This document shows, piece by piece, positions 35,802 to 44,499 of a stretch of 64,000 bases of DNA. The notes beneath the pieces are model-generated. The model searched no databases. It worked only from the letters and a program-made list of their open reading frames with translations, and had not been told where the DNA came from. Within the stretch, counting starts at the first letter, position 1. Every line of letters begins with the position of its first letter. The DNA is taken from NCBI GenBank assembly GCA_017504405.1, contig JAFVRG010000021.1, positions 1 through 64,000 of the forward strand, read 5' to 3'. Source of the DNA: Clostridia bacterium. Its GTDB lineage: Bacteria > Bacillota > Clostridia > Oscillospirales > CAG-272. The position numbers and the translations under genes were made by a program.

Positions 35802-36531
35802 ATAAATTGTTTTTGATTATATGATTTTTTGCACGCTTAATTACGTACACAGCATCTTTTTTGTGAAGATATTTAGGGACTGAATTTTCATCAACCCATG
35901 CGTAGCTGACGATTTCATCGTTATCGATGGTTATTTCATCATCGGATTTTGCTAAGAAAATAACGACCTTTTTTACCGTGCTCGGCCTTATCTGGTAAAA
36001 CTGCTCTATGCGGAAGCCGTGCTCAAAGGAAATGCTCATTCCGACCTCCTCACGAACCTCACGTGCGGCGGTCTCTTGCTCGCTCTCACCGTATACGATA
36101 TGTCCCTTAGGAAAGCTCCAGGAATTTGACAGCCTTTGCTTTACCAACAAAAACTTGATTTCATTATCAATACGCCTATATATAATTGCTCCGCAGGATT
36201 TTTCGTATGAGGTGTGCAATACGTATTTTCCCTTTTCATACCTCTCAATGAGCGGTATGATGTTTACGTCATAGGCAATAAGCTTCTTGTCAGCGACAAC
36301 AATGAAATCGTCTCCACCCTCAGCCTTACCGTAAGCAATGATAGAGCCCACGTATCTTCTTATCGGGTATCTGACCCCATATACGTAAGCACGAAGGGGG
36401 CGTCCGCTCGGTGAAGAGAGCTTGTCCGCATAGCCGATATTTATCACATATTTATTCTTTTCGGTATCAGGGCGACCGTATTTGCAGGTTACGTTAACCC
36501 TTACCTCTTTATTGAGATACTTACGTTCCGT
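35800..36531 (-). CDS. Nudix hydrolase with degenerate pyrophosphatase-like N-terminal domain, probable ACG start
   Basis: The C-terminal half is a Nudix domain with a full box (GHIVYGESEQETAAREVREE then VG), cleaving a nucleoside diphosphate-X compound. The N-terminal half (YLNKEVRVNV ... YVINIGYAD ... LRAYVYGV) resembles short clostridial inorganic diphosphatases, but their acidic metal ligands are missing. That domain continues upstream of the first GTG (36447) with no stop, back to an ACG at 36531, which has AGGGGTG at the right distance; no ATG, GTG or TTG occurs in frame between the upstream stop and 36447. With ACG the product is 243 residues; with GTG it is 215 but lacks a ribosome binding site and part of the domain. 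A mutated ATG is possible. Confidence 0.75.
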   Translation of the reverse strand, partial: TERKYLNKEVRVNVTCKYGRPDTEKNKYVINIGYADKLSSPSGRPLRAYVYGVRYPIRRYVGSIIAYGKAEGGDDFIVVADKKLIAYDVNIIPLIERYEKGKYVLHTSYEKSCGAIIYRRIDNEIKFLLVKQRLSNSWSFPKGHIVYGESEQETAAREVREEVGMSISFEHGFRIEQFYQIRPSTVKKVVIFLAKSDDEITIDNDEIVSYAWVDENSVPKYLHKKDAVYVIKRAKNHIIKNNL

Positions 36532-36550
36532 GGCCGTCTCACCCCTTTCT

Positions 36551-36592
36551 TTAAAAAAAGTACCACATCAAAGAAAATGATGTGGTGCTTTA
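36551..36592 (-). terminator. Intrinsic terminator of rpsU
   Basis: An 11-bp stem (GCACCACATCA / TGATGTGGTAC, one G-U) ends in seven T on the minus strand. The Nudix ribosome binding site begins a few bases further on, so that gene depends on read-through or an unseen promoter. Confidence 0.88.
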
Positions 36593-36594
36593 AA

Positions 36595-36771
36595 TTACTT
36601 ATACTTGCGCTTTCTTGCAGCCTCTGACTTTTTCTTACGCTTTACACTCGGTTTTTCATAATGCTCTCTCTTACGGAGCTCAGCCAATATACCCGACTTC
36701 GAGCACTGACGCTTAAAACGACGGAGTGCGCTGTCAAGAGACTCATTTTCCTTAACTCTAACTTCTGCCAT
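36595..36771 (-). CDS. rpsU: 30S ribosomal protein S21
   Basis: A 58-residue basic protein, [19 protein letters not shown] at the start and an Arg/Lys-rich tail ([15 protein letters not shown]). S21 helps the 30S subunit engage messenger RNA. GGGAGGGG lies ahead of the ATG. It has a perfect-consensus promoter and a strong terminator, so it is expressed alone, rather than with dnaG-sigA as in many bacteria. Confidence 0.97.
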   Translation of the reverse strand: MAEVRVKENESLDSALRRFKRQCSKSGILAELRKREHYEKPSVKRKKKSEAARKRKYK

Positions 36772-36835
36772 ATTTTCCCCTCCCTTCGCAAATCAGCAAA
36801 GAGACTTTCTGATATTTATCAAAATTACAAAGTAG

Positions 36836-36864
36836 ATTATACTACATTTATTATCCCTTGTCAA
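36836..36864 (-). promoter_or_regulatory. Consensus sigma-A promoter of rpsU
   Basis: The minus strand has TTGACA (36859-36864), a 17-base spacer and TATAAT (36836-36841): a perfect match in both hexamers and spacing. Confidence 0.93.
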
Positions 36865-36892
36865 GAGAAAATTTTGTTTTTTTGGTTATTTT

Positions 36893-37744
36893 TTATTTCG
36901 TCAGTTTTTCTGCCGCAGTGAGGGTGTTTCTGAGGAGCATTGTGATAGTCATAGGACCTACTCCGCCGGGTACGGGAGTTATAGCCTCCACCTTATCAAA
37001 AACGTCCTTAAAATCAACGTCTCCGTGCAACGTTCCGTCGGCGCATCTATTTATACCTACATCTATTACAACTGCGCCCTCCTTTACCATATCCTTGGTA
37101 ACGAAGTCTGCTCTGCCGACTGCCGCTACGAGTATATCGGCGGTTTTTGTTATCTCTGCGAGATTTCTCGTTCTGGAATGGCAAACACTTACGGTTGCGT
37201 TTTTGTGGAGCATCAGCATAGCCTGGGGCTTACCAACCGTATTGCTGCGTCCTATAACGACACAGTGCTTACCCTCTATTTCTATTCCGTAATGTGAAAG
37301 TATGTTCATAACGCCCGCAGGGGTGCAAGGGAGAAAGTCAAAATCTCCAATCATAATCTTTCCCACGTTGACGGGGTGAAAGGCATCTACGTCCTTTTCG
37401 GGGAGTATCTTATTTATGATTTTCTTTTCGTCAATATGCTTAGGAACAGGGAGCTGAACGAGTATTCCGTGAACTTCAGGGTCGCTGTTCATACCGTCGA
37501 TTATTGACAAAAGCTCGTCCTCGGTGGTTTCATACGGGAGCTCACATACGATAGAGCGCATGCCTACCTCAAGACAGCCCTTATGCTTATTGCGCACATA
37601 CACCTTTGAGGCAGGGTCCTCGCCTACTATAACAACAGCAAGACAGGGAGTTACACCTGTTTTTTCAATAAAGCTTGCCACGTCACGCTTAATTTCTTCC
37701 CTGTTTGCAAGCGAAACAGCCTTACCGTCAAGAATTTTAGCCAT
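36893..37744 (-). CDS. folD: Bifunctional methylenetetrahydrofolate dehydrogenase/cyclohydrolase
   Basis: Interconverts 5,10-methylene- and 10-formyl-tetrahydrofolate, feeding purine and fMet-tRNA synthesis. The 283 residues are standard. It shows VGEDPASKVYVRNKHKGCLEVG with the catalytic Lys, ILVQLPVPKHID, the NADP site VIGRSNTVGKPQAMLML, and the C-terminal TPVPGGVGPMTI. The start overlaps the end of lgt by eight bases; it is the last gene of the M16-M16-lgt-folD operon. Confidence 0.98.
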   Translation of the reverse strand: MAKILDGKAVSLANREEIKRDVASFIEKTGVTPCLAVVIVGEDPASKVYVRNKHKGCLEVGMRSIVCELPYETTEDELLSIIDGMNSDPEVHGILVQLPVPKHIDEKKIINKILPEKDVDAFHPVNVGKIMIGDFDFLPCTPAGVMNILSHYGIEIEGKHCVVIGRSNTVGKPQAMLMLHKNATVSVCHSRTRNLAEITKTADILVAAVGRADFVTKDMVKEGAVVIDVGINRCADGTLHGDVDFKDVFDKVEAITPVPGGVGPMTITMLLRNTLTAAEKLTK

Positions 37745-38540
37745 TTTTTCTATTCCTCTTTTCCTTAATCAAATTGTAAATCAAAAGACCGCCGAAAACT
37801 ATAAAGCAAATCGCTCCGACGAGCTGAGATATTCTTATACTGCCGAATATATAGAGGCTGTCGGTTCTCAACCCCTCAATTAACATTCTTCCAAAGCCGT
37901 ACCAGGCAAAGCACATATAAAATACCTGACCGTCGTATTTTTTGTGCTTGAAAAACAAATTTATGAGTATGAGCCCCAAGAGATTCCAAAGCGATTCGTA
38001 AAGAAAGGTGGGATGCACAAATCTGCCGTTAAGACCCATTCTCCAGGGCAAATCGGTATCGTATCCGTATGCCTCGCCGTTGAAGAAATTTCCCCAACGC
38101 CCAACTATTTGTCCTATCAGAATTCCCGGGCAAACGCAGTCAGCGATAGCAAGAAAATTCTTCTTTTTATAGAGAGTTACGCACAAAACCGCAACAGCGC
38201 CCCCTATAATTGCTCCGTATATGGCGAGTCCGCCCTCCCATATAGCGATTACCTCATAAAAGGAGTCGTATTTTTCAAGGCTCGTGAGCACGTAATAAAG
38301 ACGTCCGCCTATAATTCCCGACGGAACAACTATCAGCGCATAATCAATTATATCGTCCGATGTGAGAGCGCAATATTCCTTTCTCCAGAAAAGATACGCT
38401 ATTGCAGCAACAATTCCGAGCGTAAGAATAATTCCGTACCACGCAATCGAAAAATCCCCGATACGGATTGCCTCGCTGTTTACCGAGAATTCCCCTATTC
38501 CGAGACCCGGAAAAGAGATTTTCGTTATTCTTAATGCCAT
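37737..38540 (-). CDS. lgt: Prolipoprotein diacylglyceryl transferase
   Basis: An integral membrane enzyme that attaches diacylglycerol to the lipobox Cys of lipoproteins such as the binding protein at 8 kb. The 267-residue protein has seven or so spans and the motifs GRLYYVL, the Lgt signature around GRWGNFFNGEAYG (about residues 145-158) and HPTFLYESLWNL. It begins directly at the end of the M16 peptidase gene and overlaps folD. Confidence 0.96.
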   Translation of the reverse strand: MALRITKISFPGLGIGEFSVNSEAIRIGDFSIAWYGIILTLGIVAAIAYLFWRKEYCALTSDDIIDYALIVVPSGIIGGRLYYVLTSLEKYDSFYEVIAIWEGGLAIYGAIIGGAVAVLCVTLYKKKNFLAIADCVCPGILIGQIVGRWGNFFNGEAYGYDTDLPWRMGLNGRFVHPTFLYESLWNLLGLILINLFFKHKKYDGQVFYMCFAWYGFGRMLIEGLRTDSLYIFGSIRISQLVGAICFIVFGGLLIYNLIKEKRNRKNG

Positions 38541-39836
38541 TTATTTTTCCCCTTTCGGAAAAATGGCGCTAACCGCCATTTTATCGGTTTTAAAATCGTT
38601 TTTAAGGACATTGTAAAGATAATCAATATCAATTTCCTCAATTATTTGTGTGCAATCAAAAATGTTGCTTCCCGTAACCATATCGGTGACTAAATTTTCA
38701 GCAATCGCCTCTGTGCTGTCAAAATCACGCACAAAATTTGCGAGAATAAATTTCTTTACCCTCAAAAAGTCCGATTCTGATATGGAAAAACCCGAAATTT
38801 TATCAATGAAGGCTCGAATTTCAGCCTCGGTTTCCTTAGCAAATACAGAGGAAAAGGACACTGAAGAAAAGGCATATCCGTTTCCGAAGTCAAAGCCGAG
38901 CGTTATCGGCTGAGAAATAAGCTTTCTCTCGTAGAGAGAATTGTAAAAGTCGGACGCCTTACCAAACAAAAGCTCCTCTAATATATCGTACGCAATCGAG
39001 CGCTTCTCACACTCCCTTGCCGAGAGTATCGGTGCGAGCTTGAAGCCGAATATATAGCTTGCCTCGGATACGTCGCACATATCCTCTATATACCGTTTAT
39101 TAATCTCCAACGGCTCATCAAAGTATTTTACCTCGGGAACAGGGTTTATATTATAATCTGCAAATGTTTTTTCTACTATATTAATTATATTGTCAAAGCT
39201 CTCGTCACCCGAAATAACAAGACACATATTTGAGGGCGTGTAAAACGCTCCGTGAATTTTGTAAAGCAGGCTTGGAGTGATTTTGGAAATCGACTCACAG
39301 CTGCCGCATATATTTTTAACGATACCGTGATTTTTATAAATAGCCGACAACAGATTATAGTATATTTTTGAGGAAGGGTTGTCCTCATACATTTTGATTT
39401 CCTCAGCTATTATTCCGCATTCGTTTTTCACATTTTCCTCGGTGAAATAAGGGTTGAACACAAAATCAAGCAGTATCTCTAAATTTTTTTCAAAATTCTC
39501 CGAGCAGTAGAATATATAAGAGGTAGAATTTTCAGTGGTATAAGCATTTCCGTTAGCACCGAAGTACGCCAGCTCATTGAGCGCATCAGAGCCGTCGGGA
39601 CGTGCAAAAATTTTATGCTCCATAAAATGGGCAACGCCATCGGGCAGATTTTCATAGCTGTCGCTATCGTCAAATTTTACGTTTTGGCACAATGCACCGA
39701 ATTTAACGGTCAGCGACACATACGTTACAGATAGCTTTTTGGGCGCATAGCATACTGTGAGCCCGCTTTTGTGCCTGTATATCAGGCATTTTTCATTTAT
39801 AGACTTATCCTCGACGGTTATTATTTCCTTATTCAT
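38541..39836 (-). CDS. M16 family zinc peptidase (YmfH-like)
   Basis: A 432-residue pitrilysin/insulinase-type protease with the inverted zinc motif HFMEH (about residues 70-75) and the downstream Glu in EIKMYEDNPSSKIYYNL. It pairs with the preceding gene product, which lacks the zinc motif, as in Bacillus YmfF/YmfH and other M16 heterodimers. The substrate is unknown. I prefer the ATG at 39836; a GTG three codons upstream is possible but sits too near GAGG. It overlaps the upstream gene. Confidence 0.88.
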   Translation of the reverse strand: MNKEIITVEDKSINEKCLIYRHKSGLTVCYAPKKLSVTYVSLTVKFGALCQNVKFDDSDSYENLPDGVAHFMEHKIFARPDGSDALNELAYFGANGNAYTTENSTSYIFYCSENFEKNLEILLDFVFNPYFTEENVKNECGIIAEEIKMYEDNPSSKIYYNLLSAIYKNHGIVKNICGSCESISKITPSLLYKIHGAFYTPSNMCLVISGDESFDNIINIVEKTFADYNINPVPEVKYFDEPLEINKRYIEDMCDVSEASYIFGFKLAPILSARECEKRSIAYDILEELLFGKASDFYNSLYERKLISQPITLGFDFGNGYAFSSVSFSSVFAKETEAEIRAFIDKISGFSISESDFLRVKKFILANFVRDFDSTEAIAENLVTDMVTGSNIFDCTQIIEEIDIDYLYNVLKNDFKTDKMAVSAIFPKGEK

Positions 39837-41118
39837 CAAAATCACCGTCCTCTATCTCAGATTTGCCGTTAAGATACAAAACAGTATCGACAAATACCCC
39901 TCTCGCGCACTCCAAAACAGCCGTTTTATCAAGGTTTTCAATTTCCACCTTCAAGGCATCAAGGTCAGAATCCCTTCCGAGCATTGCCCTATCCATTTCC
40001 CAACGTGCAATATCCACCGGACTGTCGGTAATATAATCAATACTCGACAAAAGCGATTTTTTCGCCGCCTCGTACTCCCCGTCGCTGATAATTCCGTTGG
40101 CGATATCCTCGATTTCCTTGAGAATAGCATCCTTGGCAAATTCAAACTGTGAATTTTCAAGACCGGAGTATATAACCATAATTCTGCCGTCAAATTCAGC
40201 CTTCGCTCGGCAATAATAGCACAATGAATGCTTTTCCCTTATATTCACAAACAGCTTCGACATAGGCGAGGATGAGAGAATTCCCATGAACATATTTCGT
40301 GCCGCATCGTTATCAAAGGCATCACCTACACAACGGAAACCGATTGCCAAACGCCCCTGAACCATATCGACGTCCTCGTAAAAGCTACGCACCTCACGGG
40401 GTGTGCGCTCCCCGATTTTTTCAAAAATGGGAGCTTTACCCTCAGGAAAGGCGTTGTCGATATAGGTTGCGAGCGGTAATACGTCGTCAATATCAGCATC
40501 CCCTGCATAGCACAACTCTATTTGCGATGAATTAATCATATCAAGATATGCCGAGTATAAGGACTCCGGTGTTATTTTAGCAACACTGTCCTCATCTCCG
40601 TCAAGCCGTATACCAACCGTTTCGTTTTCGAGCATTAGCGACATACAGCGCTGTACCGAGTACGAGGTCTTGTTATTCTTCTCTGCTCTTATCTTCTCTA
40701 TAACGGCGTTCTTTTCCAGCTCTACCGTATCCCTGTTAAATACACCGTCCGTAAGCAACGGATTAAAGATGAGCTCGTATAACATTTCCACAACACGCAA
40801 AAGATTGCCGTATTCGGAATACCTATCGCTGAGCAAATCCGCCTCAATTGAAATCAACTGACGGCTGCCCCTCTTAACTATCCTTGTAGCGATTGACGCA
40901 CCGTATAGCTCCTGAAATCTCACGCACAGGGCAGCTCTGGTTGGATAATTTACCGTTCCCGAATTGAGAACCGAGGGGATAAGGGAATAGAGGTGCGATT
41001 TTTCAAAAGAAAGAGGCAAAATGAAGTTTACAGAAAAAACACAGCTCTTAAATTTTTCCCCAGTATTGACATATGAAAGGGTTACACGTGAATTTATTCT
41101 TTTCTTTACACTTTTCAA
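39829..41118 (-). CDS. M16 family non-catalytic partner (YmfF-like)
   Basis: A 429-residue member of the M16 superfamily with no HxxEH zinc motif, hence presumably inactive alone. It retains the C-terminal half features (KLFVNIREKHSLCYYCRAKAEF, with the Arg/Tyr-type substrate-binding residues of the non-catalytic half). It likely forms a heterodimer with the product of the next gene. GGGAGGG lies before the ATG, and a promoter about 30 bases upstream heads the operon with lgt and folD. Confidence 0.85.
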   Translation of the reverse strand: MKSVKKRINSRVTLSYVNTGEKFKSCVFSVNFILPLSFEKSHLYSLIPSVLNSGTVNYPTRAALCVRFQELYGASIATRIVKRGSRQLISIEADLLSDRYSEYGNLLRVVEMLYELIFNPLLTDGVFNRDTVELEKNAVIEKIRAEKNNKTSYSVQRCMSLMLENETVGIRLDGDEDSVAKITPESLYSAYLDMINSSQIELCYAGDADIDDVLPLATYIDNAFPEGKAPIFEKIGERTPREVRSFYEDVDMVQGRLAIGFRCVGDAFDNDAARNMFMGILSSSPMSKLFVNIREKHSLCYYCRAKAEFDGRIMVIYSGLENSQFEFAKDAILKEIEDIANGIISDGEYEAAKKSLLSSIDYITDSPVDIARWEMDRAMLGRDSDLDALKVEIENLDKTAVLECARGVFVDTVLYLNGKSEIEDGDFDE

Positions 41119-41147
41119 AACGAATCCCTCCCATATTTATCTAATAT

Positions 41148-41176
41148 ATTTTACAACATAAAATATAAAAAAGCAA
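41148..41176 (-). promoter_or_regulatory. Promoter of the M16-M16-lgt-folD operon
   Basis: The minus strand has TTGCTT (41171-41176), a 17-base spacer and TAAAAT (41148-41153). Confidence 0.5.
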
Positions 41177-41239
41177 TAGACAAATTATAAACACAAGTCA
41201 AAGAAGGACAATATCAACTAATTCATGCGCCCTGAAACA

Positions 41240-41282
41240 AAAATGAGCCGTCAAAAAGTTCGTTTTGAGACGGCTCGTTGCT
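41240..41282 (-). terminator. Terminator of the beta-mannosidase gene
   Basis: GAGCCGTC / GACGGCTC (41245-41252 with 41269-41276) with an A/T-rich inner stem, followed on the minus strand by ATTTTTGTTT. Confidence 0.82.
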
Positions 41283-41306
41283 GTAAATAAAGTTGTATTT
41301 TCATTT

Positions 41307-43697
41307 TTATCTGCCTATATCATAAACAGACATAATTTTTATTGCTTTTTTCAACTCCTGCGCGCAATATTCGGTTTTTGCAGTTATAGTGTATGGTTTG
41401 GCATCTGTAATGTCAAAAAAATTGTCGGACAGGACAAGGTCTATTCCGTCAAAGTCAATAAATACACCCTTAGCGAATACGTCACTTGATACGGAAAGCT
41501 TTACCCCGCCGTCTATATCACAGACATCAACCGTTATGTTCGGTTTCTCCCAATCAAAGTGCTTTGCCGCAACAAGAAGCTGGGTGTTTCGGCATACAAA
41601 ATTGCCGTCATTTCCAAAGAGATCTGCATACACATACGTGTTGTACGCATCACTCATATCAACCTTTACGGACATAACGTCGGAGGATTTTAGGCTGCCC
41701 ACCGAAATTTTGCGAACGCATTCATCCTTTACTTCAAAGCTCGACGTGCGAACATAAAGCTTTAATTCTCCGTCAAAATCCTTCATTGTTTCATTTGAAA
41801 CGTTGACGGTGAGGGTGTCATCCTCTAAGAATAAGCCCATTTCAATAGGAGCATAGAACTTCCTTGCGGCGTAGTGAAGTGCCTTATATCTTAAATTACT
41901 GTCAACGCTTGACCAGGACGCAACAGGCCAGCAGTCGTTGAACTGCCAGTAAATCGAGCCCATGCAGTAACCTCTCTGACGCCTGAAATGCTCGACACCG
42001 TATTTTATGGCATCTGCCTGCAAAAGCTGAGAGGCATAGACCATAGTTTCAAAGGAATTAGGATAGAGATAGTTATCCGCCATGTACATGAGGATTTTTT
42101 TATTGCCGCCCTTGCACTTCTGGTGATTTTCCATAACTCTGGAAAAACAGTTCATATCCTTTTCTTCGCAGAATTCCTTTATTGTCTTAATGGACGGAAA
42201 TGACTCAAAGCCGTATTCCGAGCAGAAGCGGAAATTGTGGTTGCGATAATCGGTAAAGGGGTCGCCGCCGTGCCATACCTTCCAATAGTGAACGTCACCG
42301 CGTGTTTCGCAGGTGGGGTCATCAAAGCCACCGCCGGATGAAGGGCTTGCCTGCCAGTAAAAGACGTCAGGTGCAAGCTTTTCGCAGATGTCGGGGAATA
42401 TGTGTTCGTAGAGCTCAAGATAATCCTCTCTTACCAGCTCACTTGCACCGACATCCTCACGGGTGGCAACGTATTCCTCCATTTCGTTGTTTCCGCAAAG
42501 GAGCGCCAGCGACGGGTGATTGCGTAGACGTTTTACGTTATATTCCGCCTCTGCTATGAATTCATCCTTCATATCGGATGAAAGCCGTATGTTGGCGCAA
42601 GCTACCATAAAATCCTGCCAAACAAGAATGCCGTACCTGTCGCATATATCGTAAAATTCGTCATCGGGATAGTATCCGCCACCCCATATACGCAAGGTGT
42701 TAAAGTTGGCGTCAATCGCCGTTTTGATAAGTGCCTCTGTTCTTTGAGGATTTACACGGGAAAGCAAGTTATCCTCAGGAACATAATTTGCACCCATAGA
42801 AAAAATCTTGACACCGTTTAAAACAAAGCAAAATTCACTGCCCGTAGGATCCTTCTCGGTGCTCACCGTAAGGGTACGCAGACCTATGTTATGTGAGTTG
42901 GTGTCAACAATCTCGCCTTTGTTTTTCATTTGAACGTTCAGTCTGTAAAGATATTGCTCTCCGTAGCCTCTTGCCCACCACAATTTTGGATTTTCAATTT
43001 TGATTTTCCCCTTGCCGTCCTTCAGCAAAATTTCTTTTCCGTCAATTTCAGCATAGAGGTCATATCCCTTTTTGTGCTTGGTTTCAACATTTATTTCCAG
43101 CACAACCTCGCCGCTTTTATGGTGCTGACGGACATAGACGCTATCTATCTTATCTCCATCGTAGGCATCAAGGATTACAGGCCTGAAAATACCCATATCG
43201 GGAAGCGTCGGCCCCCAATCCCAGCCCGACATATAGAGCGCTTTTCTCAAATGTGCAGCACCCGGAACGGTATCTGCGTTTGTAAAAAGAAAATGCTCGT
43301 CGTTCTTCTTTTTAAAATATTTAAGAGGGGATGCGAAGTCAAGCTCTATCCTGTTCAAGCCTACTTTAAGCAGACCATTGACGGAATAAGTATATGCTCT
43401 GTGCATATTCTTTACACTGTCAAGGAAATTACCGTTGAGTCTAATATCGCAGAGTGTATCAAGACCGAGGAAGGTTAGCTCAAGATGCTCTTTTGAAAGC
43501 ATATCCTCTGTAGTCTCAAATTCGCATGCAAATTTACAATCCTTTTCCGAAAGATGCATATAGTCTCTCTCGTTCAAGCCGTAGAAGGGATCATCTATAA
43601 TTTTATGCTCATAAAGAACGCTGTACATACTGCAGGGCGCCTTACAATTGAACTCCTTATGATTATCAAATATCATTTTCCAATTAGTCAGATGCAT
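41307..43697 (-). CDS. Beta-mannosidase, glycoside hydrolase family 2
   Basis: Hydrolyses terminal beta-D-mannose from oligosaccharides, for example those from plant mannans or N-glycans. The 796-residue protein has the GH2 order: N-terminal sugar-binding beta domain (SGWDWGPTLPDMGIFRPV is typical of mannosidases), an immunoglobulin-like domain, the TIM barrel with acid/base Glu405 in CGNNEMEEY and nucleophile Glu494 in CSEYGFESFPS, then C-terminal beta domains. It has no signal peptide, so it is intracellular and relies on imported oligosaccharides. It is expressed alone from its own promoter. Confidence 0.93.
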   Translation of the reverse strand: MHLTNWKMIFDNHKEFNCKAPCSMYSVLYEHKIIDDPFYGLNERDYMHLSEKDCKFACEFETTEDMLSKEHLELTFLGLDTLCDIRLNGNFLDSVKNMHRAYTYSVNGLLKVGLNRIELDFASPLKYFKKKNDEHFLFTNADTVPGAAHLRKALYMSGWDWGPTLPDMGIFRPVILDAYDGDKIDSVYVRQHHKSGEVVLEINVETKHKKGYDLYAEIDGKEILLKDGKGKIKIENPKLWWARGYGEQYLYRLNVQMKNKGEIVDTNSHNIGLRTLTVSTEKDPTGSEFCFVLNGVKIFSMGANYVPEDNLLSRVNPQRTEALIKTAIDANFNTLRIWGGGYYPDDEFYDICDRYGILVWQDFMVACANIRLSSDMKDEFIAEAEYNVKRLRNHPSLALLCGNNEMEEYVATREDVGASELVREDYLELYEHIFPDICEKLAPDVFYWQASPSSGGGFDDPTCETRGDVHYWKVWHGGDPFTDYRNHNFRFCSEYGFESFPSIKTIKEFCEEKDMNCFSRVMENHQKCKGGNKKILMYMADNYLYPNSFETMVYASQLLQADAIKYGVEHFRRQRGYCMGSIYWQFNDCWPVASWSSVDSNLRYKALHYAARKFYAPIEMGLFLEDDTLTVNVSNETMKDFDGELKLYVRTSSFEVKDECVRKISVGSLKSSDVMSVKVDMSDAYNTYVYADLFGNDGNFVCRNTQLLVAAKHFDWEKPNITVDVCDIDGGVKLSVSSDVFAKGVFIDFDGIDLVLSDNFFDITDAKPYTITAKTEYCAQELKKAIKIMSVYDIGR

Positions 43698-43744
43698 TGC
43701 TATGCTCCTTTTCCTTTTGTCATAGTGCGAATTCTGAGGATATT

Positions 43745-43813
43745 ACGCCAAAGCGTTTTGCATTGTTTTTCCTATCTGTTTGTATTATATAATATGTTTT
43801 TAGGCGTTGTCAA
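43745..43813 (-). promoter_or_regulatory. Sigma-A promoter of the beta-mannosidase gene with a possible operator
   Basis: The minus strand has TTGACA (43808-43813), an 18-base spacer and TATAAT (43784-43789). About 30 bases downstream lies ACGC-CAAA-GCGT (43745-43756), an inverted repeat that could be a repressor site; the operator role is speculative. Confidence 0.65.
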
Positions 43814-43832
43814 GCAAAAATAAACACACACA

Positions 43833-43861
43833 GTATAACTTTCCGAAAATCACAGATACTA
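43833..43861 (+). promoter_or_regulatory. Candidate sigma-G promoter of spoVT
   Basis: GTATAA (43833-43838), 16 bases, GATACTA (43855-43861), followed by AAGGAG and the ATG. Bacillus spoVT is a sigma-G gene. Confidence 0.5.
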
Positions 43862-43897
43862 ACAGTACAATTTTGCAAATCAAGGAGATTTTTATAT

Positions 43898-44455
43898 ATG
43901 AAAGCAACAGGAATAGTAAGAAGGATTGACGATCTCGGACGAGTAGTTATTCCTAAGGAAATAAGAAGAACAATGAGAATAAGAGAGGGTGACCCTCTCG
44001 AAATATACACCGACAGAGAGGGCGAGGTTATATTTAAAAAATACTCACCGATAGGAGAGCTTCAGTCATTTGCATCGCAGTATGCGGAAACTCTGCAAAA
44101 AATATGCTCTATGGCGGTTGTAATATGCGACAGGGATGCCGTAATTGCGTGCAGTGGTGTACCGAAAAAGGAATACGTAGACCGCTCACTGTCCGAGGAA
44201 CTCGAATCCATTATAGAGGGCAGAAGTCTCTATACCCATAAGCACGGGTCGGAGAAAATCTCGGTAATCAGGGACGGTGGCTCGCATTTTGTGAGCTGCG
44301 CTATGCCTATAATCGCAGAAGGTGATATAATCGGTTGTGTATGCTCCGTTCTTCATCACAGCGAGGATTCAAAGGAATCTAAAATATCGGATGAGCTTGA
44401 AATAAAGCTGATACAAACCGCCGCACTCTTTTTGAGCCGACAGCTCGAGGGATAA
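43898..44455 (+). CDS. spoVT: Stage V sporulation protein T
   Basis: A forespore transcription regulator that tunes sigma-G target genes. The N-terminal AbrB/SpoVT swapped-hairpin DNA-binding domain (MKATGIVRRIDDLGRVVIP, about residues 1-50) is almost identical to that of Bacillus; residues 55-180 form the GAF-like sensor domain (SMAVVICDRDAVIACSGVPKKEYVDR). At 185 residues it has the usual length. AAGGAG lies 9 bases upstream. It is convergent with mrp, with a shared terminator. Confidence 0.95.
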   Translation: MKATGIVRRIDDLGRVVIPKEIRRTMRIREGDPLEIYTDREGEVIFKKYSPIGELQSFASQYAETLQKICSMAVVICDRDAVIACSGVPKKEYVDRSLSEELESIIEGRSLYTHKHGSEKISVIRDGGSHFVSCAMPIIAEGDIIGCVCSVLHHSEDSKESKISDELEIKLIQTAALFLSRQLEG

Positions 44456-44467
44456 GGCATAGCAGAA

Positions 44468-44499
44468 TAAAAAAAGAGGACCGCAGTCCTCTTTTTTTA
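44468..44499. terminator. Bidirectional terminator between spoVT and mrp
   Basis: A perfect 11-bp stem AAAAAGAGGAC / GTCCTCTTTTT with loop CGCA, flanked by A and T runs. It closes both the spoVT gene and the long minus-strand operon. Confidence 0.92.
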
